From NCBI GenBank assembly GCA_903840935.1, contig CAIMHT010000010.1, positions 1-49,786 of the forward strand: a stretch of 49,786 nt of DNA. The letters are read 5' to 3'. Each line of letters starts with the position of its first letter. Within the stretch, counting starts at the first letter, position 1. Shown one piece after another: positions 1 to 9,669 of this stretch. The translations under genes were made by a program, and so were the position numbers. The notes beneath the pieces were generated by a model, which made no database searches, was not told the origin of the DNA, and saw only the letters and a program-made list of their open reading frames with translations. This stretch comes from an uncultured Chlorobiaceae bacterium (lineage in GTDB: Bacteria > Bacteroidota > Chlorobiia > Chlorobiales > Chlorobiaceae).

Positions 1-122
1 CCATCCCGACAATAGCGGCAATTCTGATTTTATCGTGCATAGAATTACAAAAAGATGTGCGTTTCTGGTGGTTTTAACAGGATTGCAAAATGTAATAAAA
101 TCCCTTGATGTAAACTAACGAT

Positions 123-161
123 TAAAAAAAGAGCCAGCCCCTCTTTGATGAAGGGCTGGCT
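123..161 (-). terminator. Rho-independent terminator of the TonB receptor gene
   Basis: On the minus strand a perfect 9-bp stem (AGCCAGCCC paired with GGGCTGGCT, 132-140 and 153-161) with a 12-nt loop is followed by a run of seven T. It lies just past the stop codon of the receptor gene. The remaining bases 1-122 show no supported gene. Confidence 0.9.
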
Positions 162-196
162 GCTGTTGTAACGTTGTGTTGATGAACGGGTTTCTT

Positions 197-2833
197 TTAG
201 AAGGTACAATCCATTCCAAACACATAACTGCGTCCGGGGGCACGGAACCACTCGGCCTCTTCGTACTGCACGTTGCCAATGTTGCGGCAAAGGAGGCTAA
301 AAGAGACCGTATCAACTGCCTGGTATTTCAGGCCGGTGTTGAACACGATGAAGCCACCTGGATAGTTCGTCCTGGTTGCATTGGCATAAGTGCTTATTGA
401 CTTGTACTGACTTACGTAGCGTCCATTTAGAGTGAGTGCTAGTTTGTTGGTCGGCTTCCAGGTCGCTCCTGCTGATGCCATATGCTCAGCCCTGTATGGC
501 AACCATGTTGGGTCGGGGTTTAGATCCTGAAATGAACTTTGCCCGGCAACATAGGAAAGGTTTTTGGCATTCATGTAGGTATAGTTCGCATTCAGTAGCC
601 AGTCATTGGTTGGTCTGTAATTGAGACTGGTCTCAATACCCCAGATGCGTGCTTTGGTGATATTTTGGTAGATAAATGTTCCACCCGATCCAATAGGCGT
701 AATAATCGACTCGATGAGGTTATCGTAGTCGTTAATGTAACCTGCGATATCCAAAGAGACCTTGTCGCCAAACTGCTTGAACATACCTACTTCATAAGCT
801 GTCATACTCTCCTTGTCAAGAGCAGGGTTTGGTATTCCTGTGAACATGCCTCCATCGCGAATGAAGCGTTCAGATAGTGTTGGAGCACGGAAGCTTTTTC
901 CATAGGATGCACGCAAGGACATGTCATCCATTGCCTTGTAGTTAAGAGCAACGCGGGGACTTATGGCATCTACCGACTTGTTCGTTAAGTTAATAAAGTG
1001 ACCAGCAGTCGTTTCTGCTCGGGTAGCATCAATACTACTCCAGTCATACCGCAGGGAAAGTAATGATGTCAGCTTGTCCGTGATTTTCCATTCATCTTGC
1101 ACAAAGGCCGCGGCATTTTTTTCCTGAATTGGCTTCAACGTGTTTTTTGCAGGTAATTCTGCGGCTACTGTGGTTGACATGACATCAGTGATATTGCCAT
1201 CTACACCAAAAATAAAGCGATGGTGGTCATTAATTCTCCAGTCAAGCTTGGCACCGGCACCGTAACGGTTTGAATAGGTTTGATTAAACTCTCCAGGTGT
1301 TCTGTCCGTTATGGGATAATCCTGAAGAACAGCCGTTGGGTTATACTCGATACGGGTATCAAAACGTGTGTAGTATGCCCTCGTGTCAAGACTAACATTA
1401 TCGCTGAGGAGGTTGACATAGTTTAAGCCTACCTGTGCATTCTTTCTTTTGATAATGTCATCGGCGTAGACGGTATCGTAGCTCTTCCAATTTGTCAATG
1501 CCCCGTGTGTAATGGTGGTATTGACCAAATGTGCATATTGAGCTGCGGTATAAACTCCGTTAAATGGATTACCCGGACCCATGAAAACTGTTGTGGGGAA
1601 CGAGGCGGGCAGAGGCATGCCGTTAAAAATTTCGCCGGGATGTGCCGTCATATAATCTGCTAAAGCTGTTTCACTTGCAAAAGCTCTCGATTGTTGGAAA
1701 ATATCGAATGATCTATTTTCGATCGTGGTGAAATTATTGGGAACTCCTGTCGCTTGATAGGGCCAACTGTATGCATATCCACCAACAGTTTCACTGTAGA
1801 ATGAACTAACCTGCAGATACTGCTTGGCATCAATGTCGTAACGGACTTTCAGCTTGACATCATCGAGCCTGGTTTGTGCATTCTGGCGATAGCCATCATC
1901 ATTGCTATGGGTGTAAAGAAGACTGTAGTTCCACTTTCCGCTCTTGTTGCCAAGCCCGAAGTAGGTGTTCCAGAACCAGGGGGTATAGCCGTTACGGTAG
2001 ACGCTCTGGTCGCTTGATGGAGGGGCATCATAGAATCCGCCGTTTACACCGGCCTTTACTTCCAGTTTGTCTGGAAGGTGTCCAAAGACATTGACCACAC
2101 CGCCCATGGCACCTGAACCGTAGAGGGTAGCTGCAGCACCTTTCAGGATTTCTACCTTGTCGGCGGCATTCATATTGACAGAAGGCCATGCAATCTCACC
2201 GGATTCCGGGGCGTTGAGTGGAAATCCGTCATAAAAGCCCTGTACGCGGGTACCGATGGCACCACCCTGATAAGTATTTGAACCACGAATTTGCAGGCCG
2301 GCTGTGGTCTGACCACCTGCACGAGTTACCGATACTCCTGGAACATCCTCGACGACTTTGTCGAGAGTGGCATTTGGTTCTTGCCTGATTTTTTCATTCG
2401 AGACCACGTTAACGGTCACGGGAACATCAAGCCGGTCCTGTTTGTATGTTGATGCGCCGACCACAACTTCGGAAGCCATGATGGTAGTCTGGCCGAGCTG
2501 CACGCTTACGGTGGAGGTTTGGCCTGTTCCGACGGTGACAATTTGGCTTGTCGGAGCGTAGCCGACAATGGATATGGAGATTTTTTGCGATTTTGCAGGG
2601 ACGTTCTGGAGGGTGAAGTTGCCGTTCATATCGGTTGCCGTGCCGATGGTGGTTCCGGCAACAGTGACTGACGCGCCATAAACTCCTTCGCCGTCTGCCT
2701 TGTCGATGATTTTACCTCTTACTGTACCGGTATCAGCTCCGTAAGAGGTGAGAGGTATCAGTGATGCCGTAAGGCAAAACGAAGAAACAACAAAACGCAC
2801 AAAGCGAGATGCCTGTACCTTTTTTGTTTTCAT
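197..2833 (-). CDS. TonB-dependent outer-membrane receptor with N-terminal carboxypeptidase-regulatory-like domain
   Basis: Outer-membrane gated channel that imports a ligand (siderophore, haem, corrinoid or similar) using TonB energy. Seen in the 878-residue product: a signal peptide of about 33 residues ending near TSYGA, a CarboxypepD_reg-like beta-sandwich (about 36-115), a TonB-box-like EVVVGA (about 122-127), a plug domain (about 130-240) containing the RGSN and GAMGGVVNV stretches typical of these plugs, and a beta-barrel that ends in a C-terminal phenylalanine (MDCTF), as outer-membrane proteins do. Length fits the family. It is transcribed alone, with its own terminator. The substrate cannot be read from the sequence: no cobalamin riboswitch, Fur-box-like site or cognate ABC transporter is seen nearby. 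It is not a clear SusC-type protein, since no SusD partner follows. Confidence 0.9.
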   Translation of the reverse strand: MKTKKVQASRFVRFVVSSFCLTASLIPLTSYGADTGTVRGKIIDKADGEGVYGASVTVAGTTIGTATDMNGNFTLQNVPAKSQKISISIVGYAPTSQIVTVGTGQTSTVSVQLGQTTIMASEVVVGASTYKQDRLDVPVTVNVVSNEKIRQEPNATLDKVVEDVPGVSVTRAGGQTTAGLQIRGSNTYQGGAIGTRVQGFYDGFPLNAPESGEIAWPSVNMNAADKVEILKGAAATLYGSGAMGGVVNVFGHLPDKLEVKAGVNGGFYDAPPSSDQSVYRNGYTPWFWNTYFGLGNKSGKWNYSLLYTHSNDDGYRQNAQTRLDDVKLKVRYDIDAKQYLQVSSFYSETVGGYAYSWPYQATGVPNNFTTIENRSFDIFQQSRAFASETALADYMTAHPGEIFNGMPLPASFPTTVFMGPGNPFNGVYTAAQYAHLVNTTITHGALTNWKSYDTVYADDIIKRKNAQVGLNYVNLLSDNVSLDTRAYYTRFDTRIEYNPTAVLQDYPITDRTPGEFNQTYSNRYGAGAKLDWRINDHHRFIFGVDGNITDVMSTTVAAELPAKNTLKPIQEKNAAAFVQDEWKITDKLTSLLSLRYDWSSIDATRAETTAGHFINLTNKSVDAISPRVALNYKAMDDMSLRASYGKSFRAPTLSERFIRDGGMFTGIPNPALDKESMTAYEVGMFKQFGDKVSLDIAGYINDYDNLIESIITPIGSGGTFIYQNITKARIWGIETSLNYRPTNDWLLNANYTYMNAKNLSYVAGQSSFQDLNPDPTWLPYRAEHMASAGATWKPTNKLALTLNGRYVSQYKSISTYANATRTNYPGGFIVFNTGLKYQAVDTVSFSLLCRNIGNVQYEEAEWFRAPGRSYVFGMDCTF

Positions 2834-3085
2834 GATGGTATGTGGTTTGGTTGCAATGATACGGACAAAAAAAACAGGGTCAATAATTCGTTTTCACCTT
2901 GTTTGGCAGTTCATAATCACCCTTCACCCAGCTTCAGCAATCAAATCAGGATTGGAGCAAAACCAAATCTCCGAATCCGTATATAGTATCAAACGGCAAC
3001 CCGAATTTATTAAAAAAAAATGCAACAAAACAACTATTACTGCAATAAGGACAAGAATGATGGTGGCAAAAGCAATAGACGTGTA
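2834..3085. other. Intergenic region upstream of the TonB receptor
   Basis: AT-rich gap between the receptor start and the terminator of the next minus-strand gene. It should hold the receptor promoter, but I see no convincing -35/-10 pair, riboswitch fold or coding frame. Confidence 0.5.
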
Positions 3086-3113
3086 ATAAAAACCCCCGGT
3101 TGGTGACGGGGGA
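3086..3113 (-). terminator. Rho-independent terminator of the oxoamine synthase gene
   Basis: Read on the minus strand, CCCCCG and CGGGGG (3107-3112 and 3093-3098) form a 6-bp GC stem with an 8-nt loop, followed by TTTTTATT. It stands about 40 bp beyond the stop of the gene at 3151-4359. Confidence 0.85.
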
Positions 3114-3150
3114 TTTTGCATAGGTAGATATGACGTGCAGCTCTCACCTG

Positions 3151-4359
3151 TCAAATAACGCCAAGCTCTTTGCCGATGGTGCAGAATTCGGTGATGACCT
3201 TGTCGAGATGGACGCGCTGGTGTGTTGCCATAAAGCTGGTTCGAAGCGCTTCGTGGCCAGGCATAACGCCGGGACGGATGAAGGCGTTGACGTAGACGCC
3301 GGCATCGAACAGTTTTTTCCAGAAGTAAAGGGTTTTCATCTGGTCGCTGATCAAAACAGTAACGATGGCTGTGCGCGATGGCATGAGGGTAAAGCCGGCT
3401 TTGAGCAGTGCCTGGCGTACGTAATCGGTATTGTCGATGAGCCGCTCTTTGAGTTCCGGTTCGGTTCGGATGATATCAAGGGTGGCCAGAACGGCGGCGA
3501 CACTTGCCGGTGTTGGCGAAGCGCTGAAAATAAGGGCTGGCGCGTTGTGTTTGATAAAGTTGATGACGGCGCGGTCGCCCACAACATAGCCACCGAGTGA
3601 ACCGAAAGTTTTCGAGAAGGTGCCCATGATCAGGTCAACCTCGTTGACAAGGCCGAACTCTGACGGGGTTCCCCTTCCATTTTTGCCGATGACACCCACT
3701 GCATGGGCATCGTCAATAAGAATACGGGCGTTATATTTTTTTGCCAGTTTTACCAGGGTTGGAAGGTCAACGATTTCACCCGATACGGAGAATACGCCAT
3801 CAGAGACGATCAGGCGCCCGGCAGTTTCAGGGATGGTTTGAAGCACGCGCTCCAGATCTTCCATGTTGTTGTGGTTGTAGCGGGCCAGGTTGGCTCCTGC
3901 TCCGAGTGCCATGACAGTTGCTGCCACAAGGCTTGCGTGGTTGTCGCGGTCGGAGACAATGTATTCACCGCGCTGGACCAGTGTCGGGATGATGCCTTGC
4001 CCGGTCTGGTAGCCGGTGCTGAAGAGCAGACAACGCTCTTTTTCAAAAAAGTCAGCGAGTTTTTCTTCAAGCTCGATGTGCAGGTTCACCGTGCCGGTCA
4101 TGTAGCGCGATCCGCTGCAACTGGTGCCGTATTTGTTGATGGCGTTGATTGAAGCAGCTTTTACCCTTGGATCGGCGGTCAGACCGAGATAGTTGTTTGA
4201 ACCGGCCATCACAAGCTTCCGTCCTCCAAAAGAGACGACTGGGCCTTCGTTTTCGTCTATGGGATGAAAAAAGGGGTATAATCCCTGCTCCTTTACTTCG
4301 TCAGCAATGGTATACTCTATGCACTTTTTAAAGAGGTCTTTGGTTTTCTCCACAGTCAT
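3151..4359 (-). CDS. Alpha-oxoamine synthase, serine palmitoyltransferase-like
   Basis: PLP-dependent enzyme condensing an amino acid with an acyl-CoA or acyl-ACP thioester. The 402-residue product shows the fold-type I hallmarks: DRDNHASL (about 138-145), the PLP-ring aspartate in DDAHAVG (about 216-222), and the Schiff-base lysine in GTFSKTFGS (about 246-254). The N-terminus, with a [13 protein letters not shown] segment followed by SNNYLGLT and [13 protein letters not shown], resembles the serine palmitoyltransferases of Bacteroidetes more than 8-amino-7-oxononanoate synthase or glycine C-acetyltransferase. Sphingolipids have been reported from Chlorobium, so 3-ketosphinganine synthesis is the best inference. 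The divergent neighbour at 4593 is a CerR-like reductase candidate. Cysteate- or glycine-using relatives cannot be excluded. Confidence 0.85.
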   Translation of the reverse strand: MTVEKTKDLFKKCIEYTIADEVKEQGLYPFFHPIDENEGPVVSFGGRKLVMAGSNNYLGLTADPRVKAASINAINKYGTSCSGSRYMTGTVNLHIELEEKLADFFEKERCLLFSTGYQTGQGIIPTLVQRGEYIVSDRDNHASLVAATVMALGAGANLARYNHNNMEDLERVLQTIPETAGRLIVSDGVFSVSGEIVDLPTLVKLAKKYNARILIDDAHAVGVIGKNGRGTPSEFGLVNEVDLIMGTFSKTFGSLGGYVVGDRAVINFIKHNAPALIFSASPTPASVAAVLATLDIIRTEPELKERLIDNTDYVRQALLKAGFTLMPSRTAIVTVLISDQMKTLYFWKKLFDAGVYVNAFIRPGVMPGHEALRTSFMATHQRVHLDKVITEFCTIGKELGVI

Positions 4360-4592
4360 GCAAATTTATTTCAGCAGCAACAAAAAAAAGCTGGAATTTC
4401 TTGTGTTTACGGTCGTTTGTTTTGTTTTTCTTTCGGTGACCGGTTTTCAGGGTAAGCGCATTTTGCTTTGAAAGGTAAATGTATCAAAATTTTTAGTTTT
4501 TTGTTAAAGCAGGTTCTGCTTTTTTTTGCTGAAGGAAAAGCCCGCAGGGGATATGTGGTGCTGTTGAATGAATAAATGGGGTGAGAGGGGAT

Positions 4593-5585
4593 ATGCGTGA
4601 AACAATATTGGTGACTGGCTCAAGCGGTTTTATTGGTGCGCAGGTGTTGCGCCATCTTTCGGCAGAGGGTGAGCGGGTAAGGGTTTTTCTTCGTACTGAG
4701 AGTAATGGCGCTGCTTTGCCGGAAGGGGTGGAGGTGGTCCAGGGCAGTTTTTGCGATCCGGAGGCTCTTCGGCGTGCGGTGCGTGGTGTCGATCGAGTTG
4801 TGCACCTTGCGGGGGTAACGAAAGCGTTTGATGAGGCGGGCTATGATGCTGGCAATGTGATACCGGTGAAGAATCTGCTTGCAGCCGTGGTGGAGCACAA
4901 TCCCCGCCTCAAGCGATTTCTTTATGTTTCTTCACTGACGGTTGCCGGCCCGGCCTCGGAGGGTATGCATGGTGTGCGTGAAAGTGATGCGCCTTCTCCG
5001 GTGAGTGCCTACGGGCGCAGCAAGTTACGGGCGGAAGCGCTCTGTATGGAACGTTCGGGCAGTATTCCGGTTACCATTGTGCGTCCTCCCGCAGTTTACG
5101 GTCCGGGTGACCGGGATGTGTTGCAGGTTTTTCAGATGCTTTCCAGGGGGCTCTTGCTGTCGGCGGGCAGTGCGGCCAGGCAGCGTTTCAGTATGATCTA
5201 TGTTGACGATCTTGTCGATGGCCTGATGATGGCGGCCCGCTCAAATAAGGCTGCGGGACGAACCTATCATCTAACATCTCCCCGATCCTCGTCATGGGAT
5301 GAGTTGATTGCTGCGGCCAAACCGGTGCTTGGTTTTACGAAAATCCGCAAGCTTTCGTTGCCGGAGCCTTTTCTCTTTTTTGTTGCGACGCTTGTTGGTG
5401 GAGTCGCTTCGTTACGGGGAAGAGCTGCACTTATCAATCGTGACAAGATCAATGAACTTGTTCAGGATTACTGGGTCTGTTCGCCCGAGCAGGCTGAGAT
5501 TGATCTCGGTTTCAGGGCAGGAACCTCACTTGCCGAAGGTGTTGCCAAAACAGTTGCCTGGTATCGGCAGAAAGGGTGGCTCTGA
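4593..5585 (+). CDS. NAD(P)-dependent epimerase/reductase (extended SDR), possible sphingolipid-pathway reductase
   Basis: Extended short-chain dehydrogenase of 330 residues. It shows the N-terminal Rossmann motif TGSSGFIG, a conserved HLAGVT segment, the SSLTVAG strand and the catalytic YGRSK (YxxxK), followed by the VRPPAVYGPGD loop common in sugar epimerases. I chose ATG 4593 because a GAGAGGGG purine stretch precedes it; a GTG at 4581 would add four residues. It is transcribed divergently from the serine-palmitoyltransferase-like gene 230 bp away. In Caulobacter an SDR of this epimerase-like class (CerR) reduces the keto group during ceramide synthesis, so a role in the same lipid pathway is plausible. 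Alternatives are nucleotide-sugar or hopanoid-type SDRs. Confidence 0.85.
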   Translation: MRETILVTGSSGFIGAQVLRHLSAEGERVRVFLRTESNGAALPEGVEVVQGSFCDPEALRRAVRGVDRVVHLAGVTKAFDEAGYDAGNVIPVKNLLAAVVEHNPRLKRFLYVSSLTVAGPASEGMHGVRESDAPSPVSAYGRSKLRAEALCMERSGSIPVTIVRPPAVYGPGDRDVLQVFQMLSRGLLLSAGSAARQRFSMIYVDDLVDGLMMAARSNKAAGRTYHLTSPRSSSWDELIAAAKPVLGFTKIRKLSLPEPFLFFVATLVGGVASLRGRAALINRDKINELVQDYWVCSPEQAEIDLGFRAGTSLAEGVAKTVAWYRQKGWL

Positions 5586-5598
5586 GGAACCGGTTATC

Positions 5599-6639
5599 TT
5601 ACCCGAGAAGTTTCTGCATGAGCCGCAGGAGCAGATATTTTTCGTCCGGGTAGGGGAGCAGTCCTTTGAGTGCGGCATCAGTCTCTCTCAGGGCGGTGAT
5701 GGCGCGCTCGGTATCATGGAGTGAAAATGAGCCGGTGCAGGTAAGGTAGTTTTTGATGAAGTACTCCTGCTTGCCGTACATGCCGAGAATTTTTGCGATT
5801 TCTGCCTGGGGCAGTTGCCGTACCCCAGGCAGCGAGAGTTTCCAGAGGCGGATGTAAAAGGTGGTCAAAAAGCGGACGATGTTGCCAAGCCCCTCTTTTT
5901 GACCCTCACGATCCATGATCATGAGCGATATACCGCTGCAGAGTCTCAGACTCCGCCCGGCAAGCGCTTTTTCGAGTTCAAAGACGTTGTAGCTGCGTGA
6001 TATGCCGACGCAGTCGAGGACGTCGGCTGCCGTGATGCGTTTTTCAGCTCCCCGGGCGGAGGCGTACATGATGATCTTTTCAATTTCATGGCATATCTCT
6101 CTGGAAGATGGTTCAATATAGGCTGTAAAGGCTTTGAGTGCATCAGGTTCAAATGCCCATCCGGAAGCTTTGGCCCTTGCGGAAGCGAAGAGTTCCGGCG
6201 TTTTGATGGCCGCAAAGTCGTGGCGGTACTTTTTCAGCGTGCTGAATGGTGGTTTATCAATCTCTTTTTTATCAACCTGATCTGCGTCGAGTATCACTAC
6301 GGAAAATTCTGCAGGACTCTGGATGTACCGGTTGAATTTTTCTTCGTGCTGTTTCTGGAGATCTTTTGTCGTTGGCTTCCTGATTTTTTCGAATTGCCGG
6401 ACAATGATGAGCTGCTTCGGGGAGAACATCGGATATTCAGAAGCCTTTGATACCAGTTCGCCCAGCGAGAGATCGGGGCCGTAGAGGATAACGGTGTTGC
6501 ATGCTGCATCGCTTTCGGATGGAAAAATCACCGTTTTGATCATGCCGGCAAACTCCTCCTTAAGGAAGCTTTCGGGGCCGTAAAAGAGATAAACCGGTGC
6601 AATAATTCCGGCAAGAATATTTTTTTTCAGTGCTTCCAT
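5599..6639 (-). CDS. holA: DNA polymerase III subunit delta
   Basis: Clamp-loader subunit that opens the beta sliding clamp. The 346-residue product begins with the HolA-typical [14 protein letters not shown] segment (AAA+ domain I without a functional Walker A), continues through a [10 protein letters not shown] strand and a [12 protein letters not shown] segment, and ends with the helical collar domain ([12 protein letters not shown], then a C-terminal [17 protein letters not shown]). Length matches HolA. It converges with the SDR gene at 4593, only 13 bp between stop codons. It lies downstream of ssb on the same strand, so two replication genes are neighbours. Confidence 0.92.
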   Translation of the reverse strand: MEALKKNILAGIIAPVYLFYGPESFLKEEFAGMIKTVIFPSESDAACNTVILYGPDLSLGELVSKASEYPMFSPKQLIIVRQFEKIRKPTTKDLQKQHEEKFNRYIQSPAEFSVVILDADQVDKKEIDKPPFSTLKKYRHDFAAIKTPELFASARAKASGWAFEPDALKAFTAYIEPSSREICHEIEKIIMYASARGAEKRITAADVLDCVGISRSYNVFELEKALAGRSLRLCSGISLMIMDREGQKEGLGNIVRFLTTFYIRLWKLSLPGVRQLPQAEIAKILGMYGKQEYFIKNYLTCTGSFSLHDTERAITALRETDAALKGLLPYPDEKYLLLRLMQKLLG

Positions 6640-6655
6640 CTTTGATTATAAGCTT

Positions 6656-6686
6656 TTATCGGGTGCCGCAGCAGCGCACCCGATAT
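6656..6686. repeat. Perfect inverted repeat between ssb and holA
   Basis: TATCGGGTGC (6657-6666) pairs with GCACCCGATA (6676-6685), a 10-bp perfect stem with a 9-nt loop. In the ssb-to-holA direction it is followed by AAAGCTT, not a T-run, so it is not a standard terminator. On the plus strand a TTTTT follows, but no plus-strand gene ends here. It could be an mRNA-stabilising or attenuating hairpin. Confidence 0.55.
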
Positions 6687-6768
6687 GTTTTTCTCCCTGC
6701 CCACTGCCTACTGATTACTCCCTATGGCCCACTCACGTCGTTCGCAATAACCGGGAACGGGGAGTGTT

Positions 6769-7227
6769 TCAGAATGGCAGGTCGTCTTTGTCGTTTTCGA
6801 GCATCGGGACCGAAGATGGAGTGGGCGGTGACTGAGTGTCATGGGTACCCTGATGGCGCTCGTAACCCTGCGAACTGCCTTCGTAGGCTGCTCCCGATGG
6901 CTTGCCATCAAGCATCTGCATCTCGCTGATGACGATCTCTGTGGTGTATTGCTTGACACCCTCTTTCTCCCAGTTCCTTGTCTGCAGTCTTCCTTCAGCG
7001 TAGACTTGTGAGCCCTTGTGCAGATATTCTTTGCAGATTTCTGCCAGTCGTCCCCATGCGACAATCCGGTGCCACTCCGTTTTCTCCTGAAGTTCGCCCT
7101 GCTGATTCTTGAACTTTTCGCTCGTCGCAATCGTGAAGTTTGTTACTGTTGTTGAACCAGCTTGCCGGCTTTCGGGTTCACCACCGAGTCTGCCAATAAG
7201 CATTACTTTGTTAAGTCCTCTTGCCAT
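6769..7227 (-). CDS. ssb: Single-stranded DNA-binding protein
   Basis: Coats single-stranded DNA in replication, repair and recombination. The 152-residue product has the OB-fold start [15 protein letters not shown], the [13 protein letters not shown] core and [12 protein letters not shown], then a flexible Gly/Gln/Ser-rich linker and the acidic partner-binding tail DKDDLPF. All expected parts are present. It is followed on the same strand by holA after a 129-bp gap that holds an inverted repeat. Confidence 0.96.
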   Translation of the reverse strand: MARGLNKVMLIGRLGGEPESRQAGSTTVTNFTIATSEKFKNQQGELQEKTEWHRIVAWGRLAEICKEYLHKGSQVYAEGRLQTRNWEKEGVKQYTTEIVISEMQMLDGKPSGAAYEGSSQGYERHQGTHDTQSPPTPSSVPMLENDKDDLPF

Positions 7228-7309
7228 GGTCTTTTAAATTTGGAGGTTTATTGAAAAAAACTGCCTTGAATGGCTCTCGCCCTGCATTATAAAGATAAAG
7301 TTATCTTAT

Positions 7310-8104
7310 TTATACTGCAAGCAGCTTGGCGTCAATGACAGGACCCTCCCGGCAGAGCAGGATGGTGCGGAGTCCTCCATCCGGGCTTTTGACCTCTACG
7401 CTGCAGCCGTAGCAGATGCCGATGCCGCAGCCCATCACCGATTCAAGTGAAACTTCTGCGGCGAGTTGCTGCTCATGGCAGTATCTGGCAACGGCTTTCA
7501 GCATGGCATTCGGTCCGCACGCGAAAACCTTTGGTCTCCCTTCTTTTTTGAGAGCCGCCAGCTCGCTGTGGAGTAGTTCCACCACGTTACCCCTGAATCC
7601 TGCTGAACCGTCATCGGTTGCAAACCGGCAGTTTGAAAGCTCGCCGGCGAGTATATCCTCTTTTGACTGGCCGCCAATGAGGTTTATGACCTTTTTGCCT
7701 TTTGCGGCAAGTGTTTTTTCAAGAAAAAGCATGGGAGCGGTGCCAATTCCTCCGGAGAGAAGGATGGCGGTGTCGAACTCCTTGCCTGCAATGTCGAAGC
7801 TGTTTCCAAGCGGGCCGAGTACCATCACGGTTGATCCTGGTGCCCTGTCGCAGAAAAGCGTGGTGCCAGGTCCAATGGATTTGACCATGATGTCGATAAG
7901 CGATCCTCGCACGTTGTGTATCGAAAATGGTCGACGGAGCAGTGGCAGCGTTGTGTCGTTGACCTTGACGTTGACAAAGTTTCCGGGTTTTGCCGTAACG
8001 GCAATTGCCGGGCAATCGAGAGTGATGATGGTGACAGCAGTACTGATACGGCGGATCTGGACGACGGTTGCCCGGATATCGACGATGGAGTTTGTTTCAG
8101 GCAT
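7310..8104 (-). CDS. pyrK: Dihydroorotate dehydrogenase electron-transfer subunit
   Basis: FAD and [2Fe-2S] protein passing electrons from the PyrD active site (orotate synthesis, pyrimidine pathway) to NAD+ in class 1B enzymes. The 264-residue product has the ferredoxin-reductase-type FAD domain (LLRRPFSIHNV, about 56-66), the NAD domain (LLSGGIGTAPMLFLE, FACGPNAM) and the C-terminal cysteine cluster GCGIGICYGCSVEV with a later CREGPV, which is the PyrK iron-sulphur signature. The pyrD partner is not in this window. A perfect hairpin stands in its upstream region (8144-8170). Confidence 0.93.
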   Translation of the reverse strand: MPETNSIVDIRATVVQIRRISTAVTIITLDCPAIAVTAKPGNFVNVKVNDTTLPLLRRPFSIHNVRGSLIDIMVKSIGPGTTLFCDRAPGSTVMVLGPLGNSFDIAGKEFDTAILLSGGIGTAPMLFLEKTLAAKGKKVINLIGGQSKEDILAGELSNCRFATDDGSAGFRGNVVELLHSELAALKKEGRPKVFACGPNAMLKAVARYCHEQQLAAEVSLESVMGCGIGICYGCSVEVKSPDGGLRTILLCREGPVIDAKLLAV

Positions 8105-8143
8105 GAGGGTGATAATCTTGATTGAAAGGGTTAATTAAGTGAG

Positions 8144-8170
8144 CCGAAGAGTCATTTGCAAACTCTTCGG
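8144..8170 (-). promoter_or_regulatory. Hairpin in the pyrK upstream region
   Basis: CCGAAGAGT (8144-8152) and ACTCTTCGG (8162-8170) form a perfect 9-bp stem with a 9-nt loop, about 40 bp upstream of the pyrK start codon. No T-run follows on the pyrK strand, so it looks more like an operator or a 5'-UTR hairpin than a terminator. Which of the two divergent genes it serves is not determined. Confidence 0.4.
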
Positions 8171-8312
8171 GTGAGATAAAAAAGTTTAAAATTTTTAACC
8201 TTGCCTGAAGTGTGTATGTTCAATCTTTTGTAGTGTCAGCTCAGAGTGATATCTTTGGCTTTTTCTGATTTCTGATTTTTCCCTCAGCGTCCATAAATCC
8301 AATGTCCGGTTC

Positions 8313-9539
8313 ATGCGTATTTTAACTTTTACAGGAAAAGGCGGGGTAGGCAAAACCAGTGTCTCTGCGGCTACAGCAGTTCGCTTGTCGCAACTTGGTT
8401 ATCGTACTCTTGTTCTTTCAACCGATCCCGCACACAGTCTTTCGGATTCGTTCAACCTGCCTCTTGGCGCCGAGCCGACTAAAATAAAGGAGAATCTTGA
8501 TGCTATTGAGGTCAATCCCTATGTGGACCTGAAGAAGAACTGGCATGCTGTTCAGAAGTACTATACCAGAGTTTTTATGGCCCAGGGTATTTCGGGGGTG
8601 ATGGCTGATGAAATGACCATTTTGCCGGGTATGGAAGAGCTTTTCTCTCTTTTGAGAGTAAAGCGTTATAAAGCTTCCGGACTCTATGATGTTTTGGTAC
8701 TCGATACCGCTCCGACGGGTGAAACCCTCCGACTTCTCTCCCTTCCCGATACCCTCGCATGGGGTATGAAGGCGATCAAAAATGTCAATAAATACCTTAT
8801 CAAGCCGCTGAGCAAGCCGCTTTCAAGGATGTCCGATAAAATTGCATTTTTTATTCCTCCGGCTGATGCTGTTGAGTCGGTTGACCAGGTATTTGAGGAG
8901 CTTGAAGATATCCGCGAGATTCTGACGGATAATAAGAAGTCGACGGTGCGTCTGGTCATGAATGCGGAGAAAATGTCGATCAAGGAGACCATGCGTGCTT
9001 TGACCTATTTGAACCTTTATGGCTTCAAGGTGGATATGGTGCTGGTCAACAAGCTGCTTGATACAAAGGAGAACAGTGGCTATCTGGAGAACTGGAAAGC
9101 TATACAGCAGAAGTACCTTGGAGAGATCGAAGAGGGCTTTTCTCCCCTTCCGGTCAAAAAGCTGAAGATGTATGAGCAGGAAATTGTCGGTCTCAAGTCA
9201 CTCGAAATGTTTGCCAAAGACATGTACGGCGACAGCGATCCGTCCGATATGATGTATGACGAACCGCCGATAAAGTTTGTGCGTAATGGTGATGTTTATG
9301 AGGTGCAGTTGAAGCTCATGTTTGCCAACCCTGTCGATATCGATGTCTGGGTAACCGGCGATGAGCTGTTTGTACAGATCGGCAATCAGCGCAAGATCAT
9401 TACACTTCCGATCAGCCTTACCGGGCTTGAACCGGGAGATGCCGTTTTCAAGGACAAATGGCTGCACATTCCGTTTGACCTCAATGATCAGGAGCATAGC
9501 CGGTCGCAAAAAGAACAGAAGGCTTACGACAGGGGATAG
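8313..9539 (+). CDS. ArsA/Get3-like ATPase with C-terminal alpha-crystallin-like domain, next to the chlorosome genes
   Basis: SIMIBI-class P-loop ATPase of 408 residues. Seen: deviant Walker [10 protein letters not shown] (8-16), switch I DPAHSLSD, switch II DTAPTGET, and a beta-rich C-terminal tail (about 325-395) resembling the HSP20-type domain found at the end of many bacterial ArsA homologues. There is no cysteine anywhere in the protein, so neither the arsenite-binding cysteines of ArsA nor the CxxC zinc site of Get3 is present. No arsB, arsD or arsR lies nearby. It is followed 130 bp later by csmC and csmA, and a paralogue lies at 12138. Inference: a targeting factor or chaperone for hydrophobic chlorosome envelope proteins rather than an arsenic pump ATPase. 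Confidence 0.88.
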   Translation: MRILTFTGKGGVGKTSVSAATAVRLSQLGYRTLVLSTDPAHSLSDSFNLPLGAEPTKIKENLDAIEVNPYVDLKKNWHAVQKYYTRVFMAQGISGVMADEMTILPGMEELFSLLRVKRYKASGLYDVLVLDTAPTGETLRLLSLPDTLAWGMKAIKNVNKYLIKPLSKPLSRMSDKIAFFIPPADAVESVDQVFEELEDIREILTDNKKSTVRLVMNAEKMSIKETMRALTYLNLYGFKVDMVLVNKLLDTKENSGYLENWKAIQQKYLGEIEEGFSPLPVKKLKMYEQEIVGLKSLEMFAKDMYGDSDPSDMMYDEPPIKFVRNGDVYEVQLKLMFANPVDIDVWVTGDELFVQIGNQRKIITLPISLTGLEPGDAVFKDKWLHIPFDLNDQEHSRSQKEQKAYDRG

Positions 9540-9669
9540 GATGCTTCTCTATGAGGAGTATTTGTTTAGATGAATATTTATGTTTAGCTTTCCATAAGAT
9601 AATTTTTTGTCAGTTTTATAATCATAACCGGGGCTCCTTTTGGGCGGCCTCATTTCCAGGGAGAATATT

